64,000 nt of DNA from DASUPK01 sp963815045 (GCA_963815045.1 CAWFET010000002.1:124001-188000), one strand, 5' to 3'; shown: positions 41,751 through 52,761, counted from the first letter of the stretch. Numbers and translations: made by a program. Notes: generated by a model not told the origin, from the sequence alone.

Positions 41751-42966
41751 GTGGCGATCTTCATCGTGGTGGGGGCCCTGACGGGGATCGCGCCCCTCTC
41801 GATCGATGCCTACATCCCGGGACTGCCCGAGCTCACCTCGGATCTCGGGACCAGCACCTCGACCGGGCAGCTCACCCTCACCGCTTTCCTGCTGGGCCTC
41901 GCCCTCAGCCAGGTGGTCGCGGGGTCGATCAGCGACAACGTCGGCAGGCGCACCCCGGTGCTGGCTGGCCTGATCGCCTACGTGGTCTCCTCGCTGCTCT
42001 GTGGGCTCGCGCCCAACATCTGGACGCTGATCTTCCTGCGCCTGGTGCAGGGCGCGGCGGCGGGGGTTGGGTTCGTGATCGCGCGGGCAATTGTTCGAGA
42101 TCTCTACACGGGCTCCGCGGGCGCCAGGGTGTTCGCCCGGCTGGTCCTGATCAGCGGGGTCGCCCCGGTCGTCGCCCCGATCATCGGCGGCCAGGTGCTC
42201 CGCTTCACCAGCTGGCGGGGGCTGTTCGTCGTGTTCGCGGTGATCAGCGCGGTGATCCTCGTGGTGGCGAACATCTTTCTTGTCGAGACCCTTCCCGACC
42301 ATCTGCGGCACGAGCCCGGCATCCGAACCAAGCTCCGTGTCTTTCGGCGGCTGATCTTCGACCGGACCTTCCTGCCCTATGCGCTGGTCGGGAGCCTGGG
42401 GTTCGCCGCGATGTTCAGCTACATCGCGGGCGCGCCGTTCGTCCTCGAGGACATCCACGGGCTCTCACCGCAGGAATTCAGCGTGGCCTTCGCCGCGAAT
42501 GCGGCCGGGCTCGTCGCGCTCTCGCAGATCAGCGGGCGGTACGTCGAGCGAGTCGGACCGAGCGTGCTGCTCCGGGCCGGGGCGCTGATGAGCGCGGCCG
42601 GCGGCGTCGTCACCCTGTTGTCGGTGGTCCTCGATGCGGGCCTGACTCCCCTCTTGGCCGGCCTGTGGCTGATGGTGAGCGCGATCGGACTGATCGTGCC
42701 GAACTCGACAGCCCTGGCGCTGGCCCACCAGGGCGAGAGGGCCGGAGTGCGTCGGCGCTCTATGGCCTCGGCCAGTTCGGCCTGGGAGCCGTCTCGCGCC
42801 GCTGGCCGGCGTCGCCGGGAACCATGACGCGCTTCCAATGGGAATCACGATCGCCGTCTGCGGCCTGGGCGCTCTGCTGATCTACGAGGTGTGGTGCGAC
42901 CGGGCCCATTGGAGCCGGCGCTCGAGCCGGCGCCGTAGCCTCAGCGCATCAGCCGCCCACCATTGA
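41751..42966 (+). CDS. MFS transporter, Bcr/CflA drug-resistance type, frameshifted 3' end
   Basis: A polytopic protein of about 400 residues with 12 expected helices. APLSIDAYIPGLPELTSDL is the typical Bcr/CflA first periplasmic loop, and SDNVGRRTPVLAGL is the MFS loop 2-3 motif. Known relatives export drugs, bicyclomycin or small metabolites. Frame changes near 42755 and 42830 join the last two helices (ALYGLGQFGLGAV and GITIAVCGLGALLIYE). The true 3' end is uncertain: as drawn it runs 26 bases into the convergent SDR gene. The start may be earlier, because another frame change upstream of 41751 cannot be excluded. Confidence 0.78.
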
Positions 42967-43665
42967 CCAGCAGGGTCTGACCGGTGACGAACCCGCTGTC
43001 ATCGGAGAGGAGGAAGGCGACGGCGCCGAGCAGGTCACCCGGCTCGCCGACCCTCCCGAGCGGTGTCGCACCTGGGTCGTAGCCCCCCGGCGTCATGCTT
43101 CGCGATCCCTCGGTCGGGACGAAGCCGGGGGCGACGGCGTTCACCCGGATCTCCTCGTTCCCGAGTTCGCGCGCCAGCGCCCGGGTGAGCGAGACCAGGG
43201 CGCCCTTCGAGGAGGCGTAGTGGGCGATGCCGGGAGAGCCGGTGAAGGCGGTCTCCGATGTCAGATTCACGATCGCGGCGCCGTCGGACTCTCGCAGCAT
43301 CGGCAGCATCGCCTTCGCACAGAGCCAGGGGCCGCGAACGTTCACCGCGAGGACCCGGTCCCGCTCCTCGACGGCTATCTCCCAGAAGGGGCGCCGCTCG
43401 AGATCCACGACGGCCGCGTTGTTGACCAGGCCGTCGAGCCCTCCAAGCTGGTCGCGGGCCGCATCCGCGAGCTGCTTGACGTCGGGCTCGGAGCTGACGT
43501 CGGCCTGGACGAGTTGGACTCCGACTCGCTCCAGCTGAGCGGAGCTGCTCCACAAGATCTTGTCCCCAGCACCTGGGCCCCCTCGCCCCGCAAGTGCAGC
43601 GCGAGCTCGAGCCCGAGGCCCCGGGCGGCGCCGGTGACCAGAACCCGTCCGCCCTCGAGCTTCAT
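42941..43665 (-). CDS. Short-chain dehydrogenase/reductase (classical SDR), one frameshift
   Basis: About 241 residues. The cofactor motif VLVTGAARGLGLELALHL begins in one frame and, after a change near 43565, continues as VQLVQADVSSEPDVKQL, LDGLVNNAAVVD, the catalytic YASSKGALVSLTRALA and the C-terminal VAFLLSDDSGFVTGQTLLVNGG. This is the FabG-like group that reduces or oxidises small carbonyl/alcohol substrates with NAD(P)H. ATG at 43665 overlaps the stop of the flavoprotein gene, so it is the third gene of the minus-strand dikinase-paralogue operon. Confidence 0.85.
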
Positions 43666-45337
43666 CGAGCAACGAGCGACGGTGCCTGGATCGCGAGGTC
43701 GCGCGCGATCTCCTGAAAGGCGTTACAGCTCGAGCCGCGGCCGGTGCCGGGCGCCGGAATGCAGGGCGGAGGAGCACATATAGACGTTGTCCACGAGCGG
43801 CCTGTAGGAATCTGAAGCCCGCGATCGGCCGGAAGCGCCCGAGCTGCGAGGCGATCATGCTGCCGACCGAGTAGCCGCCCTCGACCATGTCCGGGCGATG
43901 CCGCTCGATGTCGTCGGGGCGCGTACACGCGCGCGCCGATCACATTGTCGCTGCGTCATGTTGGGCGCGTAGCGCTGCCAGTCGCTGAGCAAGTTGTCCA
44001 TGAAGCGGTCCTTGACATCTCGCCAGGCGGAGTCCGAGAACAGACGCCGCGGCGCAGAAAAATCCTCGACCCCGACGATGTGGCTTGCCGGCCGGCGCGC
44101 GCGTCGGGTCCCAGATGCTGTCCGCACCGAGTGAGCACGTACGGCCGTCGGGCGAAGCCCTCGATGAAGATCTCCGGCTGGTAGCGGTGGCGTAGGTAGT
44201 CGGGGTCGCTTGGGGCCCCGATAGAGCCGCGGCTGCTCGGCCGACGCCGGGATTGCCCGTCTCCGCCGTGTATTGCGGCGGCTCGTGCATCGCGACGTTG
44301 ACCCAGAGCAGCTGGCCGCGGTCGTAGTGGATGTTCCCGATCCGCCGCGCGCAGATCCTGGTCGACGTCCGAGGTCGCGCAGCAGGCGCAGGACCGTCTG
44401 CGGCAGCGCCGAGGTCGCTGACCACCAGCTCCGCATCGATCCCGGATCCGTCAGCCAGCTCGACCCCCGCGGCCCGGTCACCTTCGACGACGATGCTGAT
44501 CGACCTCGGCTGAGGCTGCAGATACTCGACGCCCATCTTCCGGCCGGCGGACATCAGGGCGTCGCGTGATCGCCTGGCTCCCGCCCACGGCGATCGCCGC
44601 CGGCTCGAAGGAGAGCATGAGGGGCAGCACGTGGACCAGTCCCTGCAGCCCCGGGACGTCGTCGGGGAAGCAGCCCGTCGAGGTCGTCGCGGCGCGCATG
44701 AAGAGCATGCGCATCTCGGTGCTTCGAAGAAGTCGAACGCGAGCTGTCGCAGGGTCATGAGCTGGTGCACGGGCTCGATGCGGCTGTCCCGGGACGTCGA
44801 GCAGCTCCTCGAGCGGATCGGGCGTTCCCCAGGGCGGCGGCACGCTGAAGCGATGCGTGCCGGAAGGCGCGCTTCCAGTGCCGCTCGTATGCCTCGAGAA
44901 GCGCCAGGTACGTCTCGGCGTCTCGCAGGGAGAGACCGTCTCGATCTGCTCGAAGGTCCGCCGGATGTTCTCCTCGCGAGCGCTCCTGCTTGCCGGTGGA
45001 CGCATCGACGACGCGGGAGGCGGAGTAGCCGATGAAGGAGGAGCCGTCGTCGAAGATCATTCCCTCGTTCTCCTCGGGGAAGACGTACCGGAGTCCCTCC
45101 GCGCGCGAGGTTGAAGTCCCGGTAGGCGGGGTGCCCGTAGAAGCGGGTCCAGTGGCTGCAGTGATTCATCAGGTAGCCCGGGGGCCGGGCCCTCGCTGCG
45201 TGCAGGCTCCGCCGCCGAAATGGGGCGTCCTCTCCAGAACGCAGACGCTCTGTCCCGCGCGCGCGAGGTAGCAGGCGATGATCGTCCCGTGGTGCCCGCC
45301 GCCCGACGACGACGGCGTCATAGCGCGCGTCGCTCAA
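43662..45337 (-). CDS. FAD-dependent oxidoreductase, phytoene-desaturase-like (COG1233 type), many frameshifts
   Basis: About 558 residues when at least six frame changes are bridged. Recognisable parts: RYDAVVVG at the start with a GHHGT-like dinucleotide motif in the next frame, GYLMNHCSHWTRFYGHPAYRDF, an IVVEGDRAAGVELADGSGIDAELVVSDLG strand pair typical of CrtI-type proteins, and a C-terminal VEGGYSVGSMIASQLGRFRP. Relatives are desaturases, isomerases or oxidases of isoprenoids and other hydrophobic compounds. TTG at 45337 overlaps a TGA of the preceding gene and is the most likely start. Frame breaks are so dense that exact residues are uncertain. Confidence 0.65.
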
Positions 45338-47173
45338 GTAGACGATGGTGACGACGCCCTCGCCGCCGTCGACGCGGATCCGGTCGCCGGTCTTGATTCG
45401 CGCGGTGGCGTTCCCGGTGCCCACCACCGCCGGCATGCCCGTACTCGCGGGCGACGATCGCGGCGTGGGACATGATCCCGCCGATGTCCGAGACGGCCGC
45501 GGCGACCTTCCCGAACACCGGCGTCCAGCTCGGCGAGGTAACCGGGGCGACGAGGATCTCTCCCTCCTCCAGGTCACCGATGTCGCGGACGTCGAGGATC
45601 ACCCGAGCGGTGCCCTCCACGACCCCGGCGGAGCCGGCGAAGCCGCTCAGCGATCCGCTTCCGGTGCTCTCCGCGGCCGCCCACTCCTGCACGCGCTCGG
45701 TCGTGATGCCCCAGAGCATGATCGTCAGCGGCTCGGTGATCGCATCGGGAACCGCCCCGAGGGCCGGAGGCGGCGACCAGGCTCGCATCGCCTCCATGAT
45801 CCGCTTGCGCTCGGCGACGATCGGAGGCCAGTAGCCGGGACCGCGCGCGGTCCGATCCGGCCGCCCACGCGAGTCTCAGGTCGATGAGGGCATCCGAGAC
45901 CTCGCCGCGCTGCAGGTAGAAGACGTCCTCAGCGTCGTCCAGGAACCCGTTCCGCGCGAGCAGGTCGCCGAACTCCCGCACCTTGTTCCAGAAAACGGTG
46001 TGGTACCAGTGCTCGACGTAGAAGTTGTGGCTCTCCACATAGGGGAAGACCGTGCGGGAGAGGCCGAGGGCCTGGTCGAACGCCCCGCGAGCCTCGTCGT
46101 CCGGAAGGAGTGCTCGGTACTCCGAGGCAACCCGGTCCCGCTGCGCGCATCACCTCGTCGAGGGGCCGCTCGATGTCCTCGCCGGCCTCCAGCCGCTCGA
46201 TGTATGAGCGCACACCGGCAATCGGGATGGCGGGATCGTCGATCCACGAGCGGTGGTGGTGGTAGAAGCCGTTGCCGTTGGAGTAGTTGAACCAGGGCGA
46301 CTTCGTCTCGTCCCAGTCCGCGAGCCATGCGTCTCCCTCGTCCTTCCCGGAGAGGGCCGCGCGCAGCGCCGGCTCGTCCGATGCCGCCGTGACTGCGTCC
46401 GCGATCCCGTCCTCGACCGCCCGCCGCGCCAGGCGCTTCAGCTCCTCGTCGGGGCGGAAGAGGACCACGTCGATGCCGGAGACCATGGTCGCGATCGTCT
46501 GATCGGAGATATCGGGGAACGACCGCTTGCAGAGCTCGTAGAAGACGAGGTATGCCGCGTAGCCCAGGTTGAGGAACTCGAAGTGGTACTGCCAGATCCG
46601 GTCGACGCTCTCGAGCAGGCGGTCGTACGCGACGAGCAGCGTGTGGCTCGACCCGAGGCCTCGAGCCTCGGTGACGACGGCCTCGTCCTCGACGTCCGGC
46701 AGGTCGGGCACATCGAGCGCCTCGATCCCGCTGATCTCGTCCTCGACCTTCTGCTGCCAGCGGCCGTAGAGCTCATCCCAGTTCTGGAAGTAGAACCCCG
46801 CCCGTTTCTCGAACTCCTGCGCGCGGCGCCCGATCTCGGCCTCGTCGGTCACCGGGTTGGCGCTCATGTACACCCACCCGTAGAGGACGCGGTGGTCGAT
46901 GCCGAGCGCGGGGGGCACCAGGAAGATCCGGGAGTTGGCCTGGCCGAGGGCGAGGTACGGAGAGTCCGCGGTCACGAAGTCGAAGGGAAACATCGGCTCG
47001 GGGAAGTGCATTCCGTCCCGGAACCAGCCGCGCCGTTCCTCGTTCTCGCGCCTCTCCTCGCTGAACAGCGCGTAGTACGGGAACATCGACTCCCAGCCTT
47101 CGCATCCCTTCGGGACGGGTATCTCGAACGGGCTCAGGAAACCCTGCACACCGGTCTCGGCCGCAGCTGACAT
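45334..47173 (-). CDS. Second PEP-utilising mobile-domain protein, paralogue of the 33784 gene, frameshifted
   Basis: About 613 residues, the same length as the paralogue. It begins FEIPVPKGCEGWESMFPYYALF against FSIETPQGCEGWEEMYPYWSLF in the other copy, and continues in parallel (VYMSANPVTDEAEIGRRAQEF, ESHNFYVEHWYHTVFWNKVR). The phosphohistidine motif is kept: DIGGIMSHAAIVAREYG. The first 350 residues are in one frame; changes near 46140, 45850 and 45420 are required. ATG at 47173 follows GGAGGAG. No ATP-binding subunit gene is adjacent, so it may share the one at 35618 or take phosphate from elsewhere (inference). The neighbours are a flavoprotein and an SDR. Confidence 0.8.
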
Positions 47174-47283
47174 CTGCACTCCTCCTCCGTGGCCTCTCCG
47201 TGACACGGACGTTATGGGTCCGGCGGTCATCCGATCAAGACCGGATCCCAGCGCCTGTGAAAGGCGGTGCCTATCATGGCCAG
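47174..47283. promoter_or_regulatory. Divergent promoter region of the LysR gene and second dikinase operon
   Basis: A 110-base gap between divergent starts. ATCCGATCAAGACCGGAT at 47229-47246 has matching ATCCG/CGGAT arms, and an overlapping GGTC/GACC pair surrounds the same centre. LysR regulators normally bind imperfect dyads in just this position and control the divergent gene. The T-N11-A spacing is not exact, so the site is only a candidate. Confidence 0.4.
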
Positions 47284-48185
47284 ATGGAGTTGCGGCAGCT
47301 CCTCATCCTTCGTCGCCGTCGCCGAGGAGCTCCACTTCCGCCGAGCAGCCGATCGCCTCCATCTGGCGCAGCCAAGCGTCAGTCAGCAGATCCGCACGCT
47401 CGAGGCGGAGCTGGGCGTTCAGCTCTTCCAGCGCAACCGCCGGGGTGCCACTCTCACCGCCGCGGGTGAGGCGTTCCTGCCGGAGGCGCGCGGCCTGCTC
47501 GAGCGCGCCGATCAGGCTGCGGCACTCGCTCGCTCGACCGGCGCCGGCGAGCGGGGCCGGCTTCGGCTCGAGCCTGACCCGGTCGCTGACCGGGGGCATC
47601 GCCGGCGCCATCGTCGCCGAGTACCGCAGGCGATATCCCGCCGTCGACCTCGAGCCTGAGCGTCGGCAACACGATGCTCCACGTGAGCAGCTGCTGCGAG
47701 GGGGACATCGACGTGGGCTTCGTCCGTCCTCCGCTCGAGCAGCCCGCCCTCGAGGAACTGGTCCTCGGCAGGGAGCCGATGGTCTGCGTGCTCCCAAGGG
47801 GCATCGGCTGACGAAGCGGACGACGGTGCGCCGAGCGATCTCCGCGAGCGAGCCGCTCGTCTGGTGGCCCGAGAGCCATGGGCCCGGTGCCTGGCAGGAG
47901 GTGCGGCGCGAGGTCTACGGCGATCCGCCCTGGCGGCCGATCGACCGGACCGAGCCCGAGGAGGAGCGGATCGTCTCGGCGGTCGCCGAGGGCGCCGGGA
48001 TCTCCTTCATCATGCTCGAGCGCTCACGCAGTCTCCGCATTCCGGGGGCGGTCTACCGCCGGTTCGCCTCTCCGGAGCCGACCATGGGAATCGCCCTCGC
48101 CTGGCGCCGGGACGACGCACTGCCCACGTTGCAGCGGCTCCGGGAGGTGGCCGCGGGCGCCGTCTGCGCGCCGGCGTTCGCCTAA
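47284..48185 (+). CDS. LysR family transcriptional regulator, frameshifted
   Basis: About 300 residues. The DNA-binding domain is clear: FVAVAEELHFRRAADRLHLAQPSVSQQIRTLEAELG, after a frame change that follows the MELRQL start at 47284. The effector domain needs further changes near 47570, 47660 and 47810 (VGFVRPPLEQPALEELVLGREPMVCVL, then ERIVSAVAEGAGISFIML). LysR proteins usually activate a divergent operon when an aromatic or organic acid binds. The target here should be the second dikinase-type gene. Its TAA overlaps the end of the convergent CoA-ligase gene by four bases. Confidence 0.82.
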
Positions 48186-49472
48186 CGCGCGGAGTGACGG
48201 CGGTCGACCACCCGGACCGCCTTCCCCTCGCTCCGGGGCACTCCGCCGGGCTCGACGATCGACACCGGGATCCGAATTCCGGTGTGGTCACGGAGAAGGA
48301 CCTCGAGGCGCTCGGTGAGGCCCGCCCGGTCGATCTCGGGATCGGCCGGCTCGCACTCGACGCTCACCTCGTCCATTCAGCCGGGCGTTCGACGATCAGG
48401 CGGTAGTGGGGGCCGACCTCCTCGACGCCGAGGAGCAGCGTCTCGACGGTGGACGGGAAGAGGTTGACGCCGCGGATGATCAGCATGTCGTCGAGCCTGC
48501 CTCGCAGAGCGGCGATGCGGGCCAGCGTTCGGCCGCAGGCGCAGGGCTCGGTGGTCAGCGAGCCGATGTCGCCAGTGCGGTACCGGATCAGGGGCTGGGC
48601 CTCCTTGAGCAGGGTGGTGAAGACCAGGTCCCCGTCCGCGCCCTCGGGCAGCGGCTCACCGGTCTCCGGGTCGATCACCTCGACCAGGAAGTGGTCCTCC
48701 TGGACGTGCAGGCCGTCTCGTGCATCGAGGCACTCCGCCGCGACCCCTGGTCCGCACATCTCGGAGAGGCCGTAGAAGCTGACCGCGCTGATCCCGAGCT
48801 CGCGATCGAGCTCGGTGCGCATCTCGTCGTCCAGGGCTCGCCGCCGAACAGGCCGAGCTGCAGGGCGAGGTCATCGGGGTCGAGCCCGGCGTCGCGAACC
48901 GCCTGGGCGATGACCAGCGCATAGGAGGGCGTGGCGCAGAGCACCTGACCTCCGAGGTCGGAGAGCAGCATCGCCTGGCGCGCCGTGAAGCCACCGGAGA
49001 CCGGGATCACGGTCGCCCCGATCCGCTCGCCGCCATAGTGGAAGCCAAGCCCGCCCGTGAACAGGCCATAGCCGTTCGCGTTGTGAACGACCATCCCGGG
49101 GCGGACGCCGGCGGCAGTCATGCACCGCGCCATCAGCTCGCTCCAGGCGTCGAGGTCCGCCCGGGTGTAGCCGACCACGGTCGGCTTGCCGTGGGAGCCG
49201 CTTGAGGCGTGCACGCGCACCAGGTCTTCTCGCGGAACCGCCAGGAGCCCGAACGGATAGGCCTCGCGGAGGTCCTGCTTGCTGGTGAACGGGAGCCGGG
49301 CGACGTCGTCCAGCGAGGAGATGTCGCTCGGGTCGGCGACGCCGGCCTCGTTCAGGCGGGTGGCCAGCAGCGGCTGCGAGGAGATCGTTCGCTCGACCGT
49401 GCCGCGGAGCCGCTCGAGCTGGAGCTCCCGGAGCGTCTCGCGAGGCCCCGTCTCGACCGGGTCCCAGACCAT
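48182..49472 (-). CDS. Phenylacetate-CoA ligase-like adenylate-forming enzyme, two frameshifts
   Basis: About 430 residues, as usual for PaaK. Landmarks: the N-terminal RGTVERTISSQPLLATRLNEAGV, P-loop HASSGSHGKPTVVGYT, NGYGLFTGGLGFHYGGERIGA, the SFYGLSEMCGPG adenylate motif and YRTGDIG, then LDDMLIIRGVNLFPS of the C-terminal domain. It makes an aryl- or arylacetyl-CoA from acid, ATP and CoA. Frame changes lie near 48815 and 48375. ATG at 49472 is chosen, seven bases after the stop of the DpgC-like gene. Co-transcription with that gene suggests that it supplies the arylacetyl-CoA substrate. Confidence 0.85.
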
Positions 49473-49476
49473 CACC

Positions 49477-50689
49477 TCAGAGCTTGCGCTCTTTGGCATT
49501 CCAGTGCTCCTCGAGGTTGTCGACCAGGGCCGGACTGAGGTGGCAGTGGGCCTGCTCCTTCGAAAAGGTCGCCATGTAGCGGCGGAAGACATCGAGCGGC
49601 TCCTCGCCGACGCGGAGGGCGCGGCGGTTGGCGGCCGCGTTGATCAGCCCAGAGCTGGTCAGTGCCTCCAGGCGTGCGGCGATCGCCTCATCGACGGCAT
49701 CGGGCTCGACCACCTCGTCGCAGAGGAGCTCCGCGGGCGGGACTCCGGCCTCGAACTCCCGTCCGGAGAGGATCGCCTGCCGGGCCAGGCGGTCGCCGAC
49801 CGATCGCGGCAGCCGCAGGGGTGACGCCCCCGGGATGATTCCCTCCTTGCGTGCGGGCAGGAAGAGCCGGCAGCCGCGGGCGGCGATCACGTGGTCCATG
49901 ACGTGAGAGAAGCTGGCAGGCGCCGCCGATCGCATATGTCTCGGCGGCACAGACCCAGAGCTTCTCGGTCGTCTCCTCGGGCTGATCCGGGCGGTGCTCG
50001 GGTCCCGACAGCCCCCGGTAGATCTTGTTGACGTAGCCGAGGTCGCGCGTGATGAAGAACAGGAAGGGGAGCTGTCCGAGATAGAGCCTGGTCAGGTTGA
50101 GCCCGGAGCCGAAGATCCGCGCCCCCGCGTATCGGGGGTGGTCGACGACACCGCCCCGCATCACGCCGATCTCGATCTCGGGGTCGAGAAGGATCAGGTC
50201 GACCGCGCACTCGGTGGCCCGGAGCGTCGTGTCGTCCTCGGCGTTCAGGTGGCGGGGGTTGCGGATCTCCAGGTGGCCCGCGCTGCCCTCGCGGCGCACG
50301 TGGACAGTGCCGAGATCGGCCGAGCCGGTGGCGCGGAAGTCGTCGAGGCGCTCGAGCGCCTCGGCGGTGGGCTGGAGCATCGCCCAGACGAGATGCGCAC
50401 CGGCGCGAGGCGAGGCCAGCACGTGCGAGAGGAAGAGGCCCTGCGCGATCTCGATGCCCTGCTTGTCCGCCAGCCTTCGATCGGACTCGGCGGCCAGCTG
50501 ATCGCGGCCCGGGACGAGACCCGGGTGGCGCTCCGCGGCGGCGTCGAGCAGCTGATCGTCGCGCAGCGCCTTCGAGAGACCATCGGTGAGCTCGTCGTAG
50601 ATCGCCTCGGCATTCGAGCGCAGGAAGCGATCCCGTTCCTCGTCGGTCCAGCCGGTCGTCTCCGAGCTAAGTGTCAGAAAACCTGACAA
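49477..50689 (-). CDS. DpgC-like cofactor-independent arylacetyl-CoA dioxygenase (crotonase superfamily), one frameshift
   Basis: About 404 residues. The sequence follows DpgC, the (3,5-dihydroxyphenyl)acetyl-CoA 1,2-dioxygenase of glycopeptide antibiotic clusters: RNPRHLNAEDDTTLRATECAVD, GGVVDHPRYAGARIFGSGLNLT, TRDLGYVNKIYRG and PARKEGIIPGASPLRLPRSVGDR. DpgC uses O2 without metal or flavin to make an arylglyoxylate and free CoA. No DpgA, DpgB or DpgD and no peptide synthetase is nearby. The frame changes near 49920. The only start before the conserved region is TTG at 50689, inside an inverted repeat (50672-50688), so the start is doubtful. The ligase gene follows. Confidence 0.8.
50672..50688. 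promoter_or_regulatory. Inverted-repeat operator between DpgC-like and acetoacetyl-CoA synthetase genes
   Basis: TGTCAG AAAAC CTGACA has perfect six-base arms with a five-base spacer. It lies 19 bases before the plus-strand synthetase start and overlaps the TTG assigned to the minus-strand gene. Bound protein would block both directions. The symmetry is that of TetR or GntR regulators; no regulator gene adjoins it. Confidence 0.6.
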
Positions 50690-50707
50690 TATCTCAGTTC
50701 GAGCGTG

Positions 50708-52672
50708 ATGGCCCGCGTGGAGGAGATCGGATCCGTGCTCTGGACGCCGCCTGCGGACGTCCGTGAGACGACCGCAATCGGGCCGCTACCTCGACTGGCT
50801 GAAGGAGGAGCGGGGGTCGACCATCGCCGGCTACGAAGAGCTCTGGCGCTGGTCGGTCGACGACCTGGAGGGCTTCTGGGGGTCGCTCTGGGACTTCTTC
50901 GAGATCCGCGGCGCACACGCCGTACGAGCGGGTGCTCGGCTCGCGCGAGATCCCGGCGCCGAGTGGTTCGCCGGGCTCGACGGCTGAACTACGCCGAGCA
51001 CATGGTCGGCGCGACGAGGACGCCGACGCGTGGCGGTGCTGGCGCGGTCGCAGACCCGCGCGGACTTCGAACTCACCTTCGGCGAGCTGCGCGAACAGGT
51101 CGCGCGGGCCGGGCGGGGTTGCAGCGGCTCGGAGTCGGCCCCGGCGACCGGGTGGTCGCCTATCTGCCAACGTCCCGGAGACGCTGGTCGCGTTCCTGGC
51201 CGCGGCGAGCCTCGGGGCGATCTGGGCGACCTGCGCGCCGGAGTTCGGGCCGCGCAGCGTGATCGACCGCTTCGGCCAGCTCGAGCCGAAGCTCCTGCTC
51301 GCGGTCGGCGGCTACGGCTACGGCGGGAAGCAGATCGACCGCCGCGCCGAAGTCGCCGAGATCCGCGAGCGCGCTGCCCAGCCTCGAGCACATCGTGCAC
51401 GTCCCGTGCGCGGCGGGCCCGACGATCGCTGCCGGACGCGCTCGAGTGGGACGAGCTGCTCGCCGAGCGCGGGCCGCTCGATTCGACCCGGTCGCCTTCG
51501 ACCACCCGCTCTGCGTCCTCTTCTCCTCCGGCACGACCGGACTGCCGAAGGCGATCGTGCACCGCCACGGCGGCATCCTGATCGAGGCATGCAAAAACCA
51601 GGGCCTGAGCTGGGACCAGCAGCCCGGGGACGGGATGCTCTGGTACACCACGACGGCCTGGATGATGTGGATGGCGCTGGTGGACGCGCTGTTGTTCCGG
51701 GCTCGATCGTGATGCTCGACGGCAATCCGATGTACCCGGACCTCGCCGGCAGTGGCGGCTCGCCGAGCAGACTCGGCCGACCCTGATGGGCGCCAGCCCG
51801 GCTTCCTGATGGCCTGCCGCGAGGGCGGCGTCGACCTGCGCGACATGGACCTCTCCAGCATCCGCCAGTTCTGCGCCGCCGGCTCGCCGCTTGCCGCCGA
51901 GGGATTCGACTGGATCTACGAGCAGCTCGGCTCCGACGTCCTGCTCAACGTAGGCAGCGGCGGCACGGACGTCTGCACCGGGATGGTGCAGGGCGGTCCG
52001 ATGCTGCCGGTGTACGCGGCGAGATCTCCGGCTGCTGCCTCGGCGGTCGCCGTGGCCGCCTCGACGAGGCCGCTCAGCCGGTGGTCGGCGGGCTGGGCGA
52101 GCTGGTGGTCCGGCGCCGATGCCCTCGATGCCGATCGCGGTTCTGGGGCGACACCGACGGCTCGCGCTACCGAGCCGCCTACTTCGAGCATTTCCCGGGC
52201 GTCTGGCGTCACGGCGACTGGATCGTGTTCACCGAGCGCGGCAGCTGCGTGGTCACCGGCCGCTCCGACGCCACCCTCAACCGCGGCGGCGTACGGCTCG
52301 GAACCGGGGAGTTCTACTGGGTGGTCGAGGAGCTCGCGAGATCCGGGAGAGCCTCGTCGTCCACCTCGAGGATCCCGAGGGCGGAGCGGTGAGCTGATCC
52401 TGTTCGTCGGGGTCGCGCGAGGCAGCGAGCTCGACGACGATCTCCGCGCGGATCCGACGAGCTCGCCACCCCCTGTCGCCCCGCCACCTGCCCGACACAT
52501 CTGGCGGTCCCCGCGATCCCGCGAGACCTGACCGGAAGAAGCTCGAGCTGCCGGTGAAGCGGATCCTGCTCGGCGACCGCCCGAGGAGGTAGCGAGCCGC
52601 GACGCGCTCGCGGATCCGTCAGGCGCTGGAACCGTTCGTCGCCTACGCATCGGGGCGCGGCTCCGACCGTAG
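50708..52672 (+). CDS. aacS: Acetoacetyl-CoA synthetase, heavily frameshifted
   Basis: About 655 residues when at least eight frame changes are bridged, matching the family length. Landmarks include RYLDWLKEERGSTIAGYEEL near the start, LGAIWATCAPEFGPRSVIDRF, the P-loop VLFSSGTTGLPKAIVHRHGG, the AACS-specific MLWYTTTAWMMWMALV, NVGSGGTDVCTGMVQGGP, and the C-terminal DRKKLELPVKRILLG with the acetylatable lysine region. It activates acetoacetate to acetoacetyl-CoA with ATP. ATG at 50708 is the first start after the operator at 50672-50688. BKACE enzymes release acetoacetate, which this enzyme could recycle (inference). Confidence 0.85.
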
Positions 52673-52711
52673 CGCTACATCACGCGCTAGGCGCCCTGTC
52701 CACGCGAAGAG

Positions 52712-52753
52712 GTGTGATTTTCAAAGCAGTGCTGCTTTTCGTCCAAAGCGGAA
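52712..52753 (+). repeat. Dispersed motif copy 1
   Basis: Contains CAAAGCAGTGCTGCTTTTCG followed by TCCAAAGCGG. It shares GCTTTTCGTCCAAAGC exactly with copy 2 (53201-53244). It lies just after the 3' end of the SnoaL gene at 52762-53163, which is therefore bracketed by copies 1 and 2 in the same orientation. Confidence 0.6.
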
Positions 52754-52761
52754 CTCATGAA

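Noticed and set aside
45278..45887. Plus-strand open frames across the second dikinase gene
   Set aside because: They are antisense to the conserved phosphohistidine motif region and have no domain signature.
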